Under the pieces are notes generated by a model. It had not been told where the DNA came from. It ran no database searches and was given only the letters and a program-made list of their open reading frames with translations. From Nocardia sp. NRRL S-836 (lineage in GTDB: Bacteria > Actinomycetota > Actinomycetes > Mycobacteriales > Pseudonocardiaceae): a stretch of DNA of 64,000 nt. Below are positions 34,238 through 42,929 of this stretch, piece after piece; the stretch's first letter is position 1, and each line of letters opens with the position of its first letter. The DNA lies in assembly GCF_001279525.1 (NCBI RefSeq), contig NZ_LGDY01000142.1, positions 1 to 64,000 of the forward strand, given 5' to 3'. Position numbers and translations under genes: made by a program.

Positions 34238-35187
34238 GCCTTGAGCGCCTGCGAAAGGGCGTCCACCTGCTTGCTCATCCAGTCAAGGTAGCCGGTCACT
34301 CCGGCGGGCAGCGTCTCGGTGACCTCGACGACGGGAACGCCGGCCTTGCGGGCCTTCTCGACCAGCTGCTTCGTCACGTTGTTCTCGGTCTGGGTGTTGT
34401 TGACCAGCACGTTGACCTGCTTGCCCTCGACCAGCTGGTTCATCGACGCGAGCGCGGCGGCCGGGACGTCCGACTCCTCCTCGACGGCCTTGCTGAACGC
34501 CTCGGGCGTGGCGTCGGTGGCGCCGGTCTCGTCGAGCAGGTAGTGGGCGATCGGCTCGGTCGCGGCGACCTTCTTGCCGGTGCCCGCGCCCGCGATCTTC
34601 TTCTCCAGGTCCTCCAGCGCCGCGGTGAACTTCTGGGTGTTGCTCTCGAACGTCGTCTTCTTGTCCGGTGCGAGCGCGCCGAGCTCGTTCGCGGCCGCCT
34701 CGGCCACGGCGCGGACGGTGTGCAGGTCGTACCAGACGTGCTCGTTCTCGGCGTGGTCGTGGCCGTCCGCGTCCGGGGCCTCGGAGGTGGGCGCCGCAGC
34801 GGAGGTCGGCTCAGCGGAGGTGGGTTCCGCGGCGTGGTCGTGCTCGCGCAGCGGGAACGCCTCGATCTTCTTCGTGGCGTCGCTGGTGATCAGCTTCGCG
34901 AAGAAGTCGTCGTAGCCGCCGCCGTTGAACACGACCAGCTTGGCGTCCTTGACCAGTGCGGCGTCGGCGGGCTTGCTCTCGTAGGAGTGCGGGTCGGCGC
35001 TCGGGTCGTCGAGCAGGGCCTTGACCTCGACCTCGTCGCCGCCGACGGCCTTGACGACGCTGCCCCACACGTTCGTGGAGGCGACGACCTGGATCTTGCC
35101 GCTGTCCGAGGACGGCGTGGTCGTGCCGCAGGAGGCCAGGCTCACGACGGCGAGAGTGCCGACCAGAGCATTGCGGAGAGTCATCAC
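34234..35187 (-). CDS. Metal-binding lipoprotein of the ABC transporter (ZnuA-like)
   Basis: 317 residues: signal peptide with lipobox LASC, then a cluster A-I solute-binding fold. The metal site is suggested by DPHSYESKPAD, a His-rich loop (REHDHAAEP ... DADGHDHAENEHVWYDLHTVRAVAEA) and a late TETLPAGVTGYLDWM segment. The His-rich loop is typical of zinc rather than manganese carriers. A Zur-like site lies just upstream at 35205-35222. Confidence 0.9.
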   Translation of the reverse strand: MMTLRNALVGTLAVVSLASCGTTTPSSDSGKIQVVASTNVWGSVVKAVGGDEVEVKALLDDPSADPHSYESKPADAALVKDAKLVVFNGGGYDDFFAKLITSDATKKIEAFPLREHDHAAEPTSAEPTSAAAPTSEAPDADGHDHAENEHVWYDLHTVRAVAEAAANELGALAPDKKTTFESNTQKFTAALEDLEKKIAGAGTGKKVAATEPIAHYLLDETGATDATPEAFSKAVEEESDVPAAALASMNQLVEGKQVNVLVNNTQTENNVTKQLVEKARKAGVPVVEVTETLPAGVTGYLDWMSKQVDALSQALKA

Positions 35188-35204
35188 GCTGTCCCTCGAT
35201 CAGG

Positions 35205-35222
35205 TAATGGAAACCGTTGTCG
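35205..35222. promoter_or_regulatory. Candidate Zur box
   Basis: TAATGGAAACCGTTGTCG, 17 nt upstream of the ZnuA-like ATG, resembles the mycobacterial Zur consensus as I recall it (TAATGAAAACGATTATCA), about 13 of 18 positions. It would mean zinc repression of the operon. Confidence 0.45.
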
Positions 35223-35245
35223 AGTTCAGCTTACGACATGAAAAA

Positions 35246-35269
35246 GCCCCCGGCGATCACGCCGGGGGC
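35246..35269 (-). terminator. Rho-independent terminator of the sugar ATPase gene
   Basis: GCCCCCGGC (35246-35254) pairs with GCCGGGGGC (35261-35269) around a 6-nt loop; on the minus strand the stem is followed by TTTTTC. It ends the upstream gene 14 nt past its stop and shields the metal operon. Confidence 0.85.
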
Positions 35270-35282
35270 CTTCGCGTGTGAC

Positions 35283-36377
35283 TCACGCCTCCAGGCGTTC
35301 GCCCGTCTCGGGGTGGAACAGGTGGATCTCGCTGTGGTCGCGGACGGCGACCTTGACGTGCTGGCCCAGGGTGGGCGGCGTGCGGCCGTCGACGCGGACG
35401 ACGAAGCGCTGCGCCGAGTCGCCGATCTTCACGGCACCGTGCACGAGCGCGTCGGCGCCGAGCTCCTCGACCAGCTCGACGGTCATGTCCATGCCCTCCT
35501 CGGTCGACGGCACGATGCCGAGGGCCTCGGGGCGGATGCCGAACGTGACCTCGTCCAGGCCACCGGCGGCGTCGAACGCGGCACGGCTGAGCGGCACGAT
35601 GACGCCGTCGAGCTTCGCGCCCTCGGACGTGATCGGCACGGTCTTGAGGTTCATGGCCGGCGAGCCGATGAAGCCCGCGACGAACGCGTTGGCCGGGCGG
35701 TCGTACAGCGCGCGCGGGGTGTCGCACTGCTGCAGCAGGCCGTCCTTGAGCACCGCGACGCGGTGGCCCATCGTCATGGCCTCGACCTGGTCGTGCGTGA
35801 CGTAGATCGTGGTCGTGCCGAGGCGCTGCTGCAGCGCCGCGATGTTCGCACGGGTCTCGACGCGCAGCTTGGCGTCCAGGTTGGACAGCGGCTCGTCCAT
35901 GAGGAACACGGAGGGCTCGCGGACGATGGCGCGGCCCATCGCGACACGCTGCCGCTGACCACCGGACAGCGCCTTCGGCTTGCGCTCCAGGTACTTGGTG
36001 AGGTCGAGCATCTTGGCGGCCTCTTCGACCTTCGCCTTGATCTCGGCCTTGTTGACGCCGCGCAGCTTGAGCGCGAAGCCCATGTTCTCCGCGACCGTCA
36101 TGTGCGGGTAGAGCGCGTACGACTGGAACACCATCGCGATGTCCCGGCCCTTCGGCGGCACGTTCGTGACGTCCTTGCCACCGATGTTGATGGCGCCCTC
36201 GTCGATGTCCTCCAGGCCCGCGAGCATGCGCAGCGCCGTCGACTTGCCGGAACCGGACGGGCCGACGAGCACCAGGAACTCGCCGTCAGCGACCTCGAGC
36301 GAGAGCTCGTCGACCGCGCGGACCGGCGGGTTGCCGGAGAACACGCGCGAAGCCTTGATGTAGGACACCTCTGCCAT
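35283..36377 (-). CDS. Sugar ABC transporter ATPase (MsmK/UgpC type)
   Basis: 364 residues. Walker A GPSGSGKST, Q-loop FQSYALYPHM, signature LSGGQRQRVAMGRA, Walker B VFLMDEPLSNLD, H-loop YVTHDQVEAM, and a C-terminal OB-type regulatory region (GIRPEALGI). Such ATPases are often shared by several CUT1 importers; here it probably energises the MalFG-like permeases encoded upstream. GAAAGGTG precedes the ATG at 36377. It has its own promoter region with three palindromic operators. Confidence 0.93.
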   Translation of the reverse strand: MAEVSYIKASRVFSGNPPVRAVDELSLEVADGEFLVLVGPSGSGKSTALRMLAGLEDIDEGAINIGGKDVTNVPPKGRDIAMVFQSYALYPHMTVAENMGFALKLRGVNKAEIKAKVEEAAKMLDLTKYLERKPKALSGGQRQRVAMGRAIVREPSVFLMDEPLSNLDAKLRVETRANIAALQQRLGTTTIYVTHDQVEAMTMGHRVAVLKDGLLQQCDTPRALYDRPANAFVAGFIGSPAMNLKTVPITSEGAKLDGVIVPLSRAAFDAAGGLDEVTFGIRPEALGIVPSTEEGMDMTVELVEELGADALVHGAVKIGDSAQRFVVRVDGRTPPTLGQHVKVAVRDHSEIHLFHPETGERLEA

Positions 36378-36420
36378 GTGACGCACCTTTCACCGCTTGT
36401 CTGGGCACGACGTTAGGGAT

Positions 36421-36488
36421 TGCAAGCGCTTACGGGAACACACGTAAGCGCTTACGTTGCGGTGTGCGGCAACGTAAGCGCTTACGTT
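36421..36488. promoter_or_regulatory. Three LacI-type palindromic operators
   Basis: AAGCGCTT cores at 36424-36431, 36446-36453 and 36476-36483. The last two are near-perfect ACGTAAGCGCTTACGT palindromes (36442-36457 and 36472-36487); the first is a half-degenerate copy. Centre spacings are 22 and 30 bp. They lie upstream of the ATPase gene and just after the MalG-like stop, and fit a LacI-family repressor. Confidence 0.75.
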
Positions 36489-36500
36489 CGAACGGGTGAC

Positions 36501-37397
36501 TCAGCCCTTCACGGCGCCGGACGCGAGGCCCGTCACCAGGAACCGCTGCACCAGGTAGAACACGACGATCGCCGGGATCGCGACCAGGATGGACGCGGCG
36601 GCGAGGTGCCCCCACTCGGTGCGGTTCTGCTGCACGAACACCTGCAGGCCGACGGCCAGCGTCTTCGACTCGTCCGACGCGGACAGGAAGGCCGACGCGA
36701 ACGCCACCTCGCCCCACGCGGTCAGGAAGGCGTAGAACGACGTGACCGCGAGACCCGGCTTGGCCAGCGGCAGGATCAGCCGCCAGAACACGCCGAACGG
36801 CGACAGCCCGTCCACGCGGCCGGCCTCGTCGATGTCGTTGGGCACGGTGTCGAAGTAGCCCTTGAGCATGTACGTGCAGAACGGCACCGCCGTCGTGCAG
36901 TACACGAGCACCAGGCCGATCGAGGAACCGTTGAGCCCCAACGCGATCAGGATGTTGTACAGCGGCACGATCAGCACCGCGAACGGGAACATCTGCACCA
37001 GCAGGAACGACATCATCAGGCCGCGCTTGCCGGGGAACCGGAACCGCGACGCCGCGTACCCCGCCGTGGCCGAGATGAACACGCCGAGCACGGTGGTCAG
37101 CAGCGCGATCAGCACGGAGTTGCCGAACCAGGCGAGGAAGTCGCCCTTCTCACCGGCCAGCACCCGGCTGTAGTTGTCCAGGGAGGACTCGTTCCACAGC
37201 TTCGGGGTCGGCTCGACGGCACGGGCATCCGGCTTCAGCGAGGTGACGAACACCCAGAAGATCGGGAACACCGAGATGACCGACGCGATGATCAGCGTGG
37301 CGTGCAACAGGATCGAGGCACCCGCGGACCGGTCGGAGCGCCGCAGCCGGCGTTCCGGGGCCCGCACCACCTGGAGGGACGAAGCATCGAGCGTCAT
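36501..37397 (-). CDS. Carbohydrate ABC transporter permease (MalG-like)
   Basis: 298 residues with six hydrophobic segments and the EAA loop DEAGRVDGLSPFGVFWRLILP that contacts the ATPase. N-terminal FPIFWVFVTSLKP is typical of CUT1 inner permeases. ATG at 37397 overlaps the MalF-like stop (TGATG). Confidence 0.92.
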   Translation of the reverse strand: MTLDASSLQVVRAPERRLRRSDRSAGASILLHATLIIASVISVFPIFWVFVTSLKPDARAVEPTPKLWNESSLDNYSRVLAGEKGDFLAWFGNSVLIALLTTVLGVFISATAGYAASRFRFPGKRGLMMSFLLVQMFPFAVLIVPLYNILIALGLNGSSIGLVLVYCTTAVPFCTYMLKGYFDTVPNDIDEAGRVDGLSPFGVFWRLILPLAKPGLAVTSFYAFLTAWGEVAFASAFLSASDESKTLAVGLQVFVQQNRTEWGHLAAASILVAIPAIVVFYLVQRFLVTGLASGAVKG

Positions 37398-38314
37398 CAC
37401 CACACCTCGCCCTGCTTGCGCAGTGCCCGCCGGTAGACCAGGGCGAACACCAACAACACCGAAAGGATCAGCACGCCGTAGGTCGACGCGATGGCGTAGT
37501 CGCGCGACGCGCCGGAGAAGAAGCGTTCGAACGCGTAGGTGACCAGGATCCGGGTGTTCGGGTTCGGGCCCGCCACCAGGTAGATCACCGGGAACATGTT
37601 GAACGTCCAGATGATGCCGAGCAGGATCACCGTGGACGACACCGAACGCAGGCCCGGCAGCGTCACGTGCCGGAACCGCTGCCACGGCGTGGCGCCGTCC
37701 ATCTCGGCCGCCTCGTAGAGGTCGCCGGGGATCGACTGCAGGCCACCGAGCAGCGCCACCATCATGAACGGCGTGCCCAGCCAGACGTTGACCATGACCA
37801 CGGACACGAGCGCCCAGTTCGACTGGCCGAGCCAGACCGGGTCCGGCAGGCCGACGGCGCGCAGGACCTGGTTGATGATCCCGTACTGCGCGTTGAACAT
37901 GTACTTCCACGCGAACGCGCTGATGAACGCGGGCACGGCCCACGGCAGGATCAGCAGCACGCGGTACAGGCCGCGGCCGGCCACCTGCCGGTTGAGCAGC
38001 ATCGCCAGGCCGAGGCCGATGGTGTAGTGGAAGAACACGCACGCGAACGTCCAGATCAGCGTGCGGACGAGCGTGCCCCAGAAGGCGCCGTAGGAGTCGC
38101 CGCCGGACAGGACGTTGAGGTAGTTCTTGAAGCCCACCACGTCGTAGGACGCGGCCCGGTCCAGGACCGGGTTGGCGATGTTGCCCTCGTTGATGTTCGT
38201 GAAGGTGAAGAACACGCCCTGGGCGAGCGGGTAGAGCACCAACACCGCGATGACCACCACGACCGGCAGCACCATCGCATACGCGTACCAGTACCGGTCC
38301 AGGAACCGACGCAC
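37397..38314 (-). CDS. Carbohydrate ABC transporter permease (MalF-like)
   Basis: 305 residues, six hydrophobic segments, EAA loop YEAAEMDGATPWQRFRHVTLP. GTG at 38314 (VRRFLDRYWYAYAMVLP) is chosen because GGAGGA lies 5 nt upstream; the frame is open to 38356. Forms the heteromeric channel with the MalG-like protein. Confidence 0.9.
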   Translation of the reverse strand: MRRFLDRYWYAYAMVLPVVVVIAVLVLYPLAQGVFFTFTNINEGNIANPVLDRAASYDVVGFKNYLNVLSGGDSYGAFWGTLVRTLIWTFACVFFHYTIGLGLAMLLNRQVAGRGLYRVLLILPWAVPAFISAFAWKYMFNAQYGIINQVLRAVGLPDPVWLGQSNWALVSVVMVNVWLGTPFMMVALLGGLQSIPGDLYEAAEMDGATPWQRFRHVTLPGLRSVSSTVILLGIIWTFNMFPVIYLVAGPNPNTRILVTYAFERFFSGASRDYAIASTYGVLILSVLLVFALVYRRALRKQGEVW

Positions 38315-38375
38315 CGATCTCCTCCGAACCTCAGGCGAACGGCCGGAGCGCGACACCCCGGCCGTTCAACACCAA

Positions 38376-39635
38376 TCAGCCGATCGAGTACTCGGTGACG
38401 ACCTGCTCCTTGTACGCCTTGGCGACGTCGTCGAGCGCCGCCTTCGGCTCCTTCTTGCCGGCGAGGACGTCGGCGTACGCGATCTTCAGCGGGTCGAACA
38501 GCTGGCCGCCCTCGGGGATCCACGCGCGCTCGTGCGCGACCTTGGTGACCGGCTCGAACGCGGCGACGACGGCGTTGGCCTTGACGTCGGCGTTCTGGTA
38601 GGCCGACTTGCGGGTCGGCAGCAGGCCCAGCTCCTTGGCGATGGCGGCCTGCGACTCGACCGACGCCATGCACTGGACGAACTTGATCGACGACTGCTTC
38701 GCCTTGGTGCCCTGGCGGATCACGTAGTCGTGGCCACCGACCGGCGCGCTGCCCTTGCCCGCGGTGGGGCCGGGGACCGGTGCGATGCCGAGGTTCGCGG
38801 CGTCGGAGAACGCGGCGCCCTTGAGGTAGTCGGCCACGGCCCACGGCCCGTTGATCACCATCGCGGCGTCACCGCTGGAGAACGCGGCCTGCATCGTGGT
38901 GTAGGAGTTGCCGGCGTCGAGCGAGGTGAACGCGGACTTCGACGCGAGCAGGTCCTTGGCGGTCTGCAGGCCCTTCACGTTCTTCTCGGAGTTGACCACG
39001 ATCTTCTTCGCCGAGGCGTCGACCAGGTCACCGCCCTCGCCGTAGATGAACGGCAGCGCGTAGTACGCGTCGTTGTTGAGGAAGAACGCCTTCTCGCCGC
39101 CCAGCTTGGCGGCCGCCGCCTTGAGCTCGTCCCACGTCTTCGGCGGCTCGACACCGGCGTCGGCGAGCTTCTTCTTGTTGTAGAGCAACGCGAGCGAGTC
39201 GGTCACCTGCGGCACCGCGTAGGTCTTGCCCTCGAACTTCGTGGAGCCCAGCGGGGCCTCCAGGAAGTCGGAGGTGTCCTTGGCGAGATCGGTGTCGGAG
39301 AGGTCGGCGACGTAGCCCAGCTTGGCGAGCTGCGGCACCCACGCGACCTCGGCGCGGAAGACGTCGGGGCCTTGGCCGCCCTGGGCGGCGGTCTTGTAGT
39401 TCGCGAGCGCCGTGTCGAACGCCTGCGTCTCGACCTTGACCTTGTAGCCGCCCTTGGAGGCGCAGTCGTTCGCGATCTTCGCGAACGCCGGGCCCTCGTT
39501 GGGGCCACTGGTGTCCCAGAACGTCACTTCGCCCGAGTCGGATCCGCTGTTGCTGCTCGATCCACCGCCACCACAGGCGGTGAGCACGAGGGCGACACCC
39601 GTCGCCATGGCGGTCACGAGGGTTGTCCGTCGCAT
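38376..39635 (-). CDS. Sugar ABC transporter solute-binding lipoprotein (MalE-like)
   Basis: 419 residues. Signal peptide with lipobox LVLTACGGGG, then a type I extracellular binding fold (VTFWDTSGPNEGPAFAKIAND, YAVPQVTDSLALLYNKK, FSSGDAAMVINGPWA, the conserved WA-type motif). Similar to maltose/trehalose carriers of actinomycetes; the exact sugar cannot be read. ATG 39635 with GGAGGGA upstream. Confidence 0.9.
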   Translation of the reverse strand: MRRTTLVTAMATGVALVLTACGGGGSSSNSGSDSGEVTFWDTSGPNEGPAFAKIANDCASKGGYKVKVETQAFDTALANYKTAAQGGQGPDVFRAEVAWVPQLAKLGYVADLSDTDLAKDTSDFLEAPLGSTKFEGKTYAVPQVTDSLALLYNKKKLADAGVEPPKTWDELKAAAAKLGGEKAFFLNNDAYYALPFIYGEGGDLVDASAKKIVVNSEKNVKGLQTAKDLLASKSAFTSLDAGNSYTTMQAAFSSGDAAMVINGPWAVADYLKGAAFSDAANLGIAPVPGPTAGKGSAPVGGHDYVIRQGTKAKQSSIKFVQCMASVESQAAIAKELGLLPTRKSAYQNADVKANAVVAAFEPVTKVAHERAWIPEGGQLFDPLKIAYADVLAGKKEPKAALDDVAKAYKEQVVTEYSIG

Positions 39636-39687
39636 CGTTGCTGCCGTTCCCTCCAGCTGGGCCTCATCTCCCAGCGAGATGAGGGGT

Positions 39688-39705
39688 CTTGCAAGTTTTT
39701 GCGAG
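39688..39705. promoter_or_regulatory. Operator upstream of the MalE-like gene
   Basis: CTTGCAAGTTTTTGCGAG: arms CTTGCAA and TTGCGAG (6 of 7 complementary) with a 4-nt spacer. It resembles MalR/LacI-type sites of actinomycetes and lies between the divergent malE-like and LacI genes. Confidence 0.55.
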
Positions 39706-39794
39706 AATGTTGCGGGCGATTTCACTACCCGAACCATGGTCAGGTCAAGACATCGACCGTAACCAAGCCGTAACGGCACGGTCTTGCACCGCCT

Positions 39795-39815
39795 CGTTGC
39801 AAAAGTTTTCCGAAC
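39795..39815. promoter_or_regulatory. Second, degenerate operator near the LacI gene
   Basis: GTTGCAAAAGTTTTCCGAAC repeats the TTGCAA half-site about 100 bp from the first operator, 40-60 nt upstream of the LacI GTG. It may allow autoregulation by looping. Confidence 0.35.
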
Positions 39816-39856
39816 ACGGCAGGCTTGCGCCGACCCAAGCTGACCAGGGAGGCAAC

Positions 39857-40894
39857 GTGTCCGGACTGTCCGAGATCGCCAGGGCAGCCGGGGTGTCCAT
39901 CTCGACCGTCAGCCGAGTGCTGAACCGGCGAGCGGGCGTCAACGACGAGACCAGGCAGCGGGTGCTGTCGGTGCTGGCCGAGATGCCGTACACCCCGCGC
40001 GGACTCGGCGCGTTGCAGCGCACCGGCGTGATCGGCCTGCTGGTGCCCGAGCTGTCGAACCCGGTGTTCCCGGCGTTCGCCGAGGCGCTGGAGACCCGCG
40101 CCGCACGGCTGGGCTACTCCTCGCTGCTGTGCAACACCCGCAGCGGCGCCCCGATGGGCGAGGAGGAGTACGTGCGGATGCTCCTGGCCAGGGGCGTCGA
40201 GGGCATGGTGTTCGTGTCGCCGGAGATCACCAACGTCGAGGTGCCGCTCGGGCAGGCGCCGCAGCCGAGCTACTACGCGAAGCTGCTGGCCGACGGCGTG
40301 CACATGGTCTTCCTCAACGGCGCCACGCCCGCGCTGGACGTGCCGGACGTGACGGTCGACGAGCAGCTGGCCGGGTACACGGCGACCAAGCACCTGATCG
40401 ACCTCGGGCACGAGCGGATCGGGTTCGTGTCGGGCCCGGCGCGGTCGTTGCCGTCACGGCTCAAGCGGGCCGGGTGGGCGGCGGCACTGGAGGAGAACCA
40501 CCTGCCGGCGGGCTCGGAGTACGTGGCGCACGGGCCGTTCAGCGCCGAGGGCGGCGGTGAGGCGGTGGCGCAGCTGCTGGACACGGTGGCGCCGACCGCG
40601 GTGATCTGCTCGTCGGACCACATGGCGCTGGGCGTCATGCGCGAGGCCCACCAACGGGGGATCCCGGTACCGGACCAGTTGTCCGTCGTCGGGTTCGACG
40701 ACATCCCGCTGGCCGCCTACTCCTCGCCCGCTTTGACGACGCTCGCGCAGCCGATCGACGAGATGGCGGCGGCCGCGATCGACGAGCTCGTGCTGCGACT
40801 CGACCCGGATCGCCGCAGGCAGGGCACCGACAACTACACCCGCGTGTTCCGGCCGCGGCTGGTCGTCAGGGAGTCGACCGCGGCACCCAGGTGA
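39857..40894 (+). CDS. LacI-family transcriptional regulator (sugar operon)
   Basis: 345 residues. N-terminal LacI helix-turn-helix LSEIARAAGVSISTVSRVLN and hinge helix, then a periplasmic-binding-like sensor core (HLIDLGHERIGFVSGP, SVVGFDDIPLAAYSSPALTT). GTG 39857 with GGGAGG 4 nt upstream; a longer open frame to 39689 runs through the promoter and is rejected. Divergent from the MalEFG-like genes, so probably their repressor. Confidence 0.92.
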   Translation: MSGLSEIARAAGVSISTVSRVLNRRAGVNDETRQRVLSVLAEMPYTPRGLGALQRTGVIGLLVPELSNPVFPAFAEALETRAARLGYSSLLCNTRSGAPMGEEEYVRMLLARGVEGMVFVSPEITNVEVPLGQAPQPSYYAKLLADGVHMVFLNGATPALDVPDVTVDEQLAGYTATKHLIDLGHERIGFVSGPARSLPSRLKRAGWAAALEENHLPAGSEYVAHGPFSAEGGGEAVAQLLDTVAPTAVICSSDHMALGVMREAHQRGIPVPDQLSVVGFDDIPLAAYSSPALTTLAQPIDEMAAAAIDELVLRLDPDRRRQGTDNYTRVFRPRLVVRESTAAPR

Positions 40895-40903
40895 GACGTT
40901 CAT

Positions 40904-40915
40904 TGGTCTGGACCA
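40904..40915. promoter_or_regulatory. dre-like site (DasR/GntR type)
   Basis: TGGTCTGGACCA, within the palindrome TTGGTC-TG-GACCAA (40903-40916), matches the DasR consensus TGGTCTAGACCA at 11 of 12 positions. It is 10 nt after one LacI stop and about 105 bp before the next LacI gene. Confidence 0.45.
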
Positions 40916-40983
40916 AATTCTGAACAAGCCAGATGGGTCGACCAGCGCTGATAGGTCATTTGAGGGACACCGGTCACGCTCGC

Positions 40984-41012
40984 TTCACGAATTGGTTCTG
41001 AACCGTTACGGT
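40984..41012 (+). promoter_or_regulatory. Promoter of the second LacI gene, leaderless
   Basis: -35 TTCACG (40984-40989), 17-bp spacer, -10 TACGGT (41007-41012), then 6 nt to the ATG at 41019. This is the most complete promoter seen before a leaderless start here. Confidence 0.55.
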
Positions 41013-41018
41013 CCTTTC

Positions 41019-42122
41019 ATGGCGCGGTCTATGCATGTGCGACGTCCTGCGACGCTGGCCTCCCTGGCCGCTGAGCTGGGCGTTTCCCGGACAACGGTGT
41101 CCAACGCGTACAACCGTCCCGACCAGCTCTCGCCTGAGCTGCGTCGCCGGGTGTTGGACACGGCCCGAAGGCTGGGTTATCCCGGCCCGGACCCTGTGGC
41201 GCGCTCGTTGCGCACGCGCAAGGCCGGAGCGGTGGGCCTGCTGCTCACCGAGAACCTCTCCTACGCCTTCCGCGACCCGGCGGCGATCGGCTTCCTCGAA
41301 GGCCTCGCACTCGCCTGCGAGGACGCGGGAACCGGCCTGCTGCTGGTCCCGGCCAACCCCGAACGCGAGGACGTCGCGTCCGTGCACCGCGCCGGCGTCG
41401 ACGGCTTCGTCGTCTACTCGGTGCCGGATGACGACCCGCACCTGGCCGCCGTGCTGGAACGCCCGGTGCCCACGGTCGTCTGCGACCAGCCCGACCTCGG
41501 CACCGTCGACCGCGTCGGCATCGACGACCGGGCCGCGATGTACGCGCTCGCGCGGCACCTGATCGAGCTGGGGCACCGGCGGATCGGCGTCGTCTGCATG
41601 CGGCTGGCCCGCGACCGCAACGACGGGTTCGTGACGCCGGACCGCCAGCACGCCGCGCACTTCCACGTGCAGCGCAACCGGCTGTCGGGGCTCGCGGAGG
41701 CGTTCAGCGAGGCCGGTGTCGACTGGTCGCAGGTGCCGGTCGTCGAGCGGTTCGACCACAACACCTCCTCCGGCGCCTCCGGTGCCGCGCAGGTGCTGGA
41801 CCGCGACCCGGCGGTCACCGCCCTGATCTGCACGTCCGACGTGCTCGCCATCGGCGCGATGGCCGAGGCGACCCGGCGCGGGCTGCGCGTGCCGCACGAC
41901 CTGACCGTGACCGGGTTCGACGGCATCCGTGCCGCCGAGGAGGCCGGGCTCACGACGGTGCGGCAGCCGGTGCTGGAGAAGGGCCGCGCGGCAGGCAAGC
42001 TGCTGCTCGACACGAACGAGCGCTCGCGGCCGCGGTCGGTGAACCTGGCGACCGAGCTGATCATCGGCAAGACGTCGGCCGCGCCGCGGGGCGGGGCCGA
42101 GGAGCGCTGGTTCGGTCCGTGA
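41019..42122 (+). CDS. Second LacI-family transcriptional regulator
   Basis: 367 residues. Helix-turn-helix ATLASLAAELGVSRTTVSNAYN, hinge, and sensor core (LIELGHRRIGVVCM, LTVTGFDGIRAAEEAGLTTVRQP). ATG 41019 follows a good -10 by 6 nt. It and the first LacI regulator may each own one of the two operator types seen (AAGCGCTT core and TTGCAA half-sites); which reads which is open. Confidence 0.9.
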   Translation: MARSMHVRRPATLASLAAELGVSRTTVSNAYNRPDQLSPELRRRVLDTARRLGYPGPDPVARSLRTRKAGAVGLLLTENLSYAFRDPAAIGFLEGLALACEDAGTGLLLVPANPEREDVASVHRAGVDGFVVYSVPDDDPHLAAVLERPVPTVVCDQPDLGTVDRVGIDDRAAMYALARHLIELGHRRIGVVCMRLARDRNDGFVTPDRQHAAHFHVQRNRLSGLAEAFSEAGVDWSQVPVVERFDHNTSSGASGAAQVLDRDPAVTALICTSDVLAIGAMAEATRRGLRVPHDLTVTGFDGIRAAEEAGLTTVRQPVLEKGRAAGKLLLDTNERSRPRSVNLATELIIGKTSAAPRGGAEERWFGP

Positions 42123-42779
42123 TCAGCCTTCGAGCCTGAACACGGTGGGCTGGCCGGCCTTCCCGGCCAGCTTCGCCACCAGCAGGTAGTCACCGGGGCC
42201 CAGCCGGGTGTGCGCACCGCAGCCCGGCTGTGAGGTCGTCCCGGCCCACCGCGTGCCGAAGTTGAAGACCTCCTTCGGGGCGAGCACCCGCACCTCGGAG
42301 CCCTTCGACGCGAGGCAGTGGTTGCTCGACCACAGCACCGTGTGCCCGTCGGCGGTCAGCACGGTCAGCTCGCGGTGCTCCCGCCCGATGTCCTTGATGC
42401 ACGGCACCGGTCCGTTGTTGACCAGGTCCATCGACAGCACCGGCTGGTCACCGCCCGTGAACACCGGCTTGTTGACCTTCGCGACCACGCCGATCGCCTC
42501 GTCCGGGCACGGCTGGGGCGGCCCGGGAGGCGGCGGCGTGGTCTGCGGCGGTGGTGGCGGGGTGGTGGACGACGACGCGGAGCCGGTCTCGGACATCGTC
42601 GGTGGTGGCGTGGACGCCGAGGCCGCGGCGTTCGTGGGGGGTGCCTGGTCGTCCGAGTCGGATCCGAAGAAGCCGACGACCCAGATCAGGAGCAGCAGCG
42701 TGACGAGGGCGGCGCCGACCGCGGCGAGGCGGCGGCGCCAGTACACAGAGGACGGCAGTGGTCCTGTGGGCTCGGTCAC
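42123..42779 (-). CDS. Membrane-anchored protein with Pro-rich linker (Rv3587c-like by position)
   Basis: 218 residues: short cytoplasmic N-terminus, one hydrophobic anchor (LAAVGAALVTLLLLIWVVGFF), a Ser/Pro/Thr-rich linker (residues about 40-90), and an extracellular beta-rich domain with four Cys (PCPDEAIG, PCIKDIG, HCLASKG, PGCGAH). Position beside the carbonic anhydrase matches the mycobacterial Rv3587c locus. Function unknown. Its stop abuts that of the convergent LacI gene. Confidence 0.75.
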   Translation of the reverse strand: MTEPTGPLPSSVYWRRRLAAVGAALVTLLLLIWVVGFFGSDSDDQAPPTNAAASASTPPPTMSETGSASSSTTPPPPPQTTPPPPGPPQPCPDEAIGVVAKVNKPVFTGGDQPVLSMDLVNNGPVPCIKDIGREHRELTVLTADGHTVLWSSNHCLASKGSEVRVLAPKEVFNFGTRWAGTTSQPGCGAHTRLGPGDYLLVAKLAGKAGQPTVFRLEG

Positions 42780-42785
42780 GGCCCG

Positions 42786-42791
42786 AACGTA
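42786..42791 (-). promoter_or_regulatory. -10 hexamer of a probable leaderless transcript
   Basis: TACGTT on the minus strand with a 6-nt spacer to the GTG at 42779. Confidence 0.45.
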
Positions 42792-42929
42792 GCTCGGTGT
42801 GGTGGAATCGAGGCTTAGGCGAGCATCGCTCGATCCGGTGAACGTGAGATGCCCCGGAAACCCTTGTGAACGCGCGCCGGCTCAAGTTCCATCGAGCGGG
42901 GGTCCGCCGGTAGGCCGTGGAGGTGCGTC

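Noticed and set aside
36421..36488. CRISPR or IS terminal repeats
   Set aside because: Three short palindromes with uneven spacing in a promoter; fits LacI operators better.
39689..39856. Longer N-terminus for the first LacI regulator
   Set aside because: The extension runs through the operator region, lacks conservation, and the GTG at 39857 has an ideal ribosome site.
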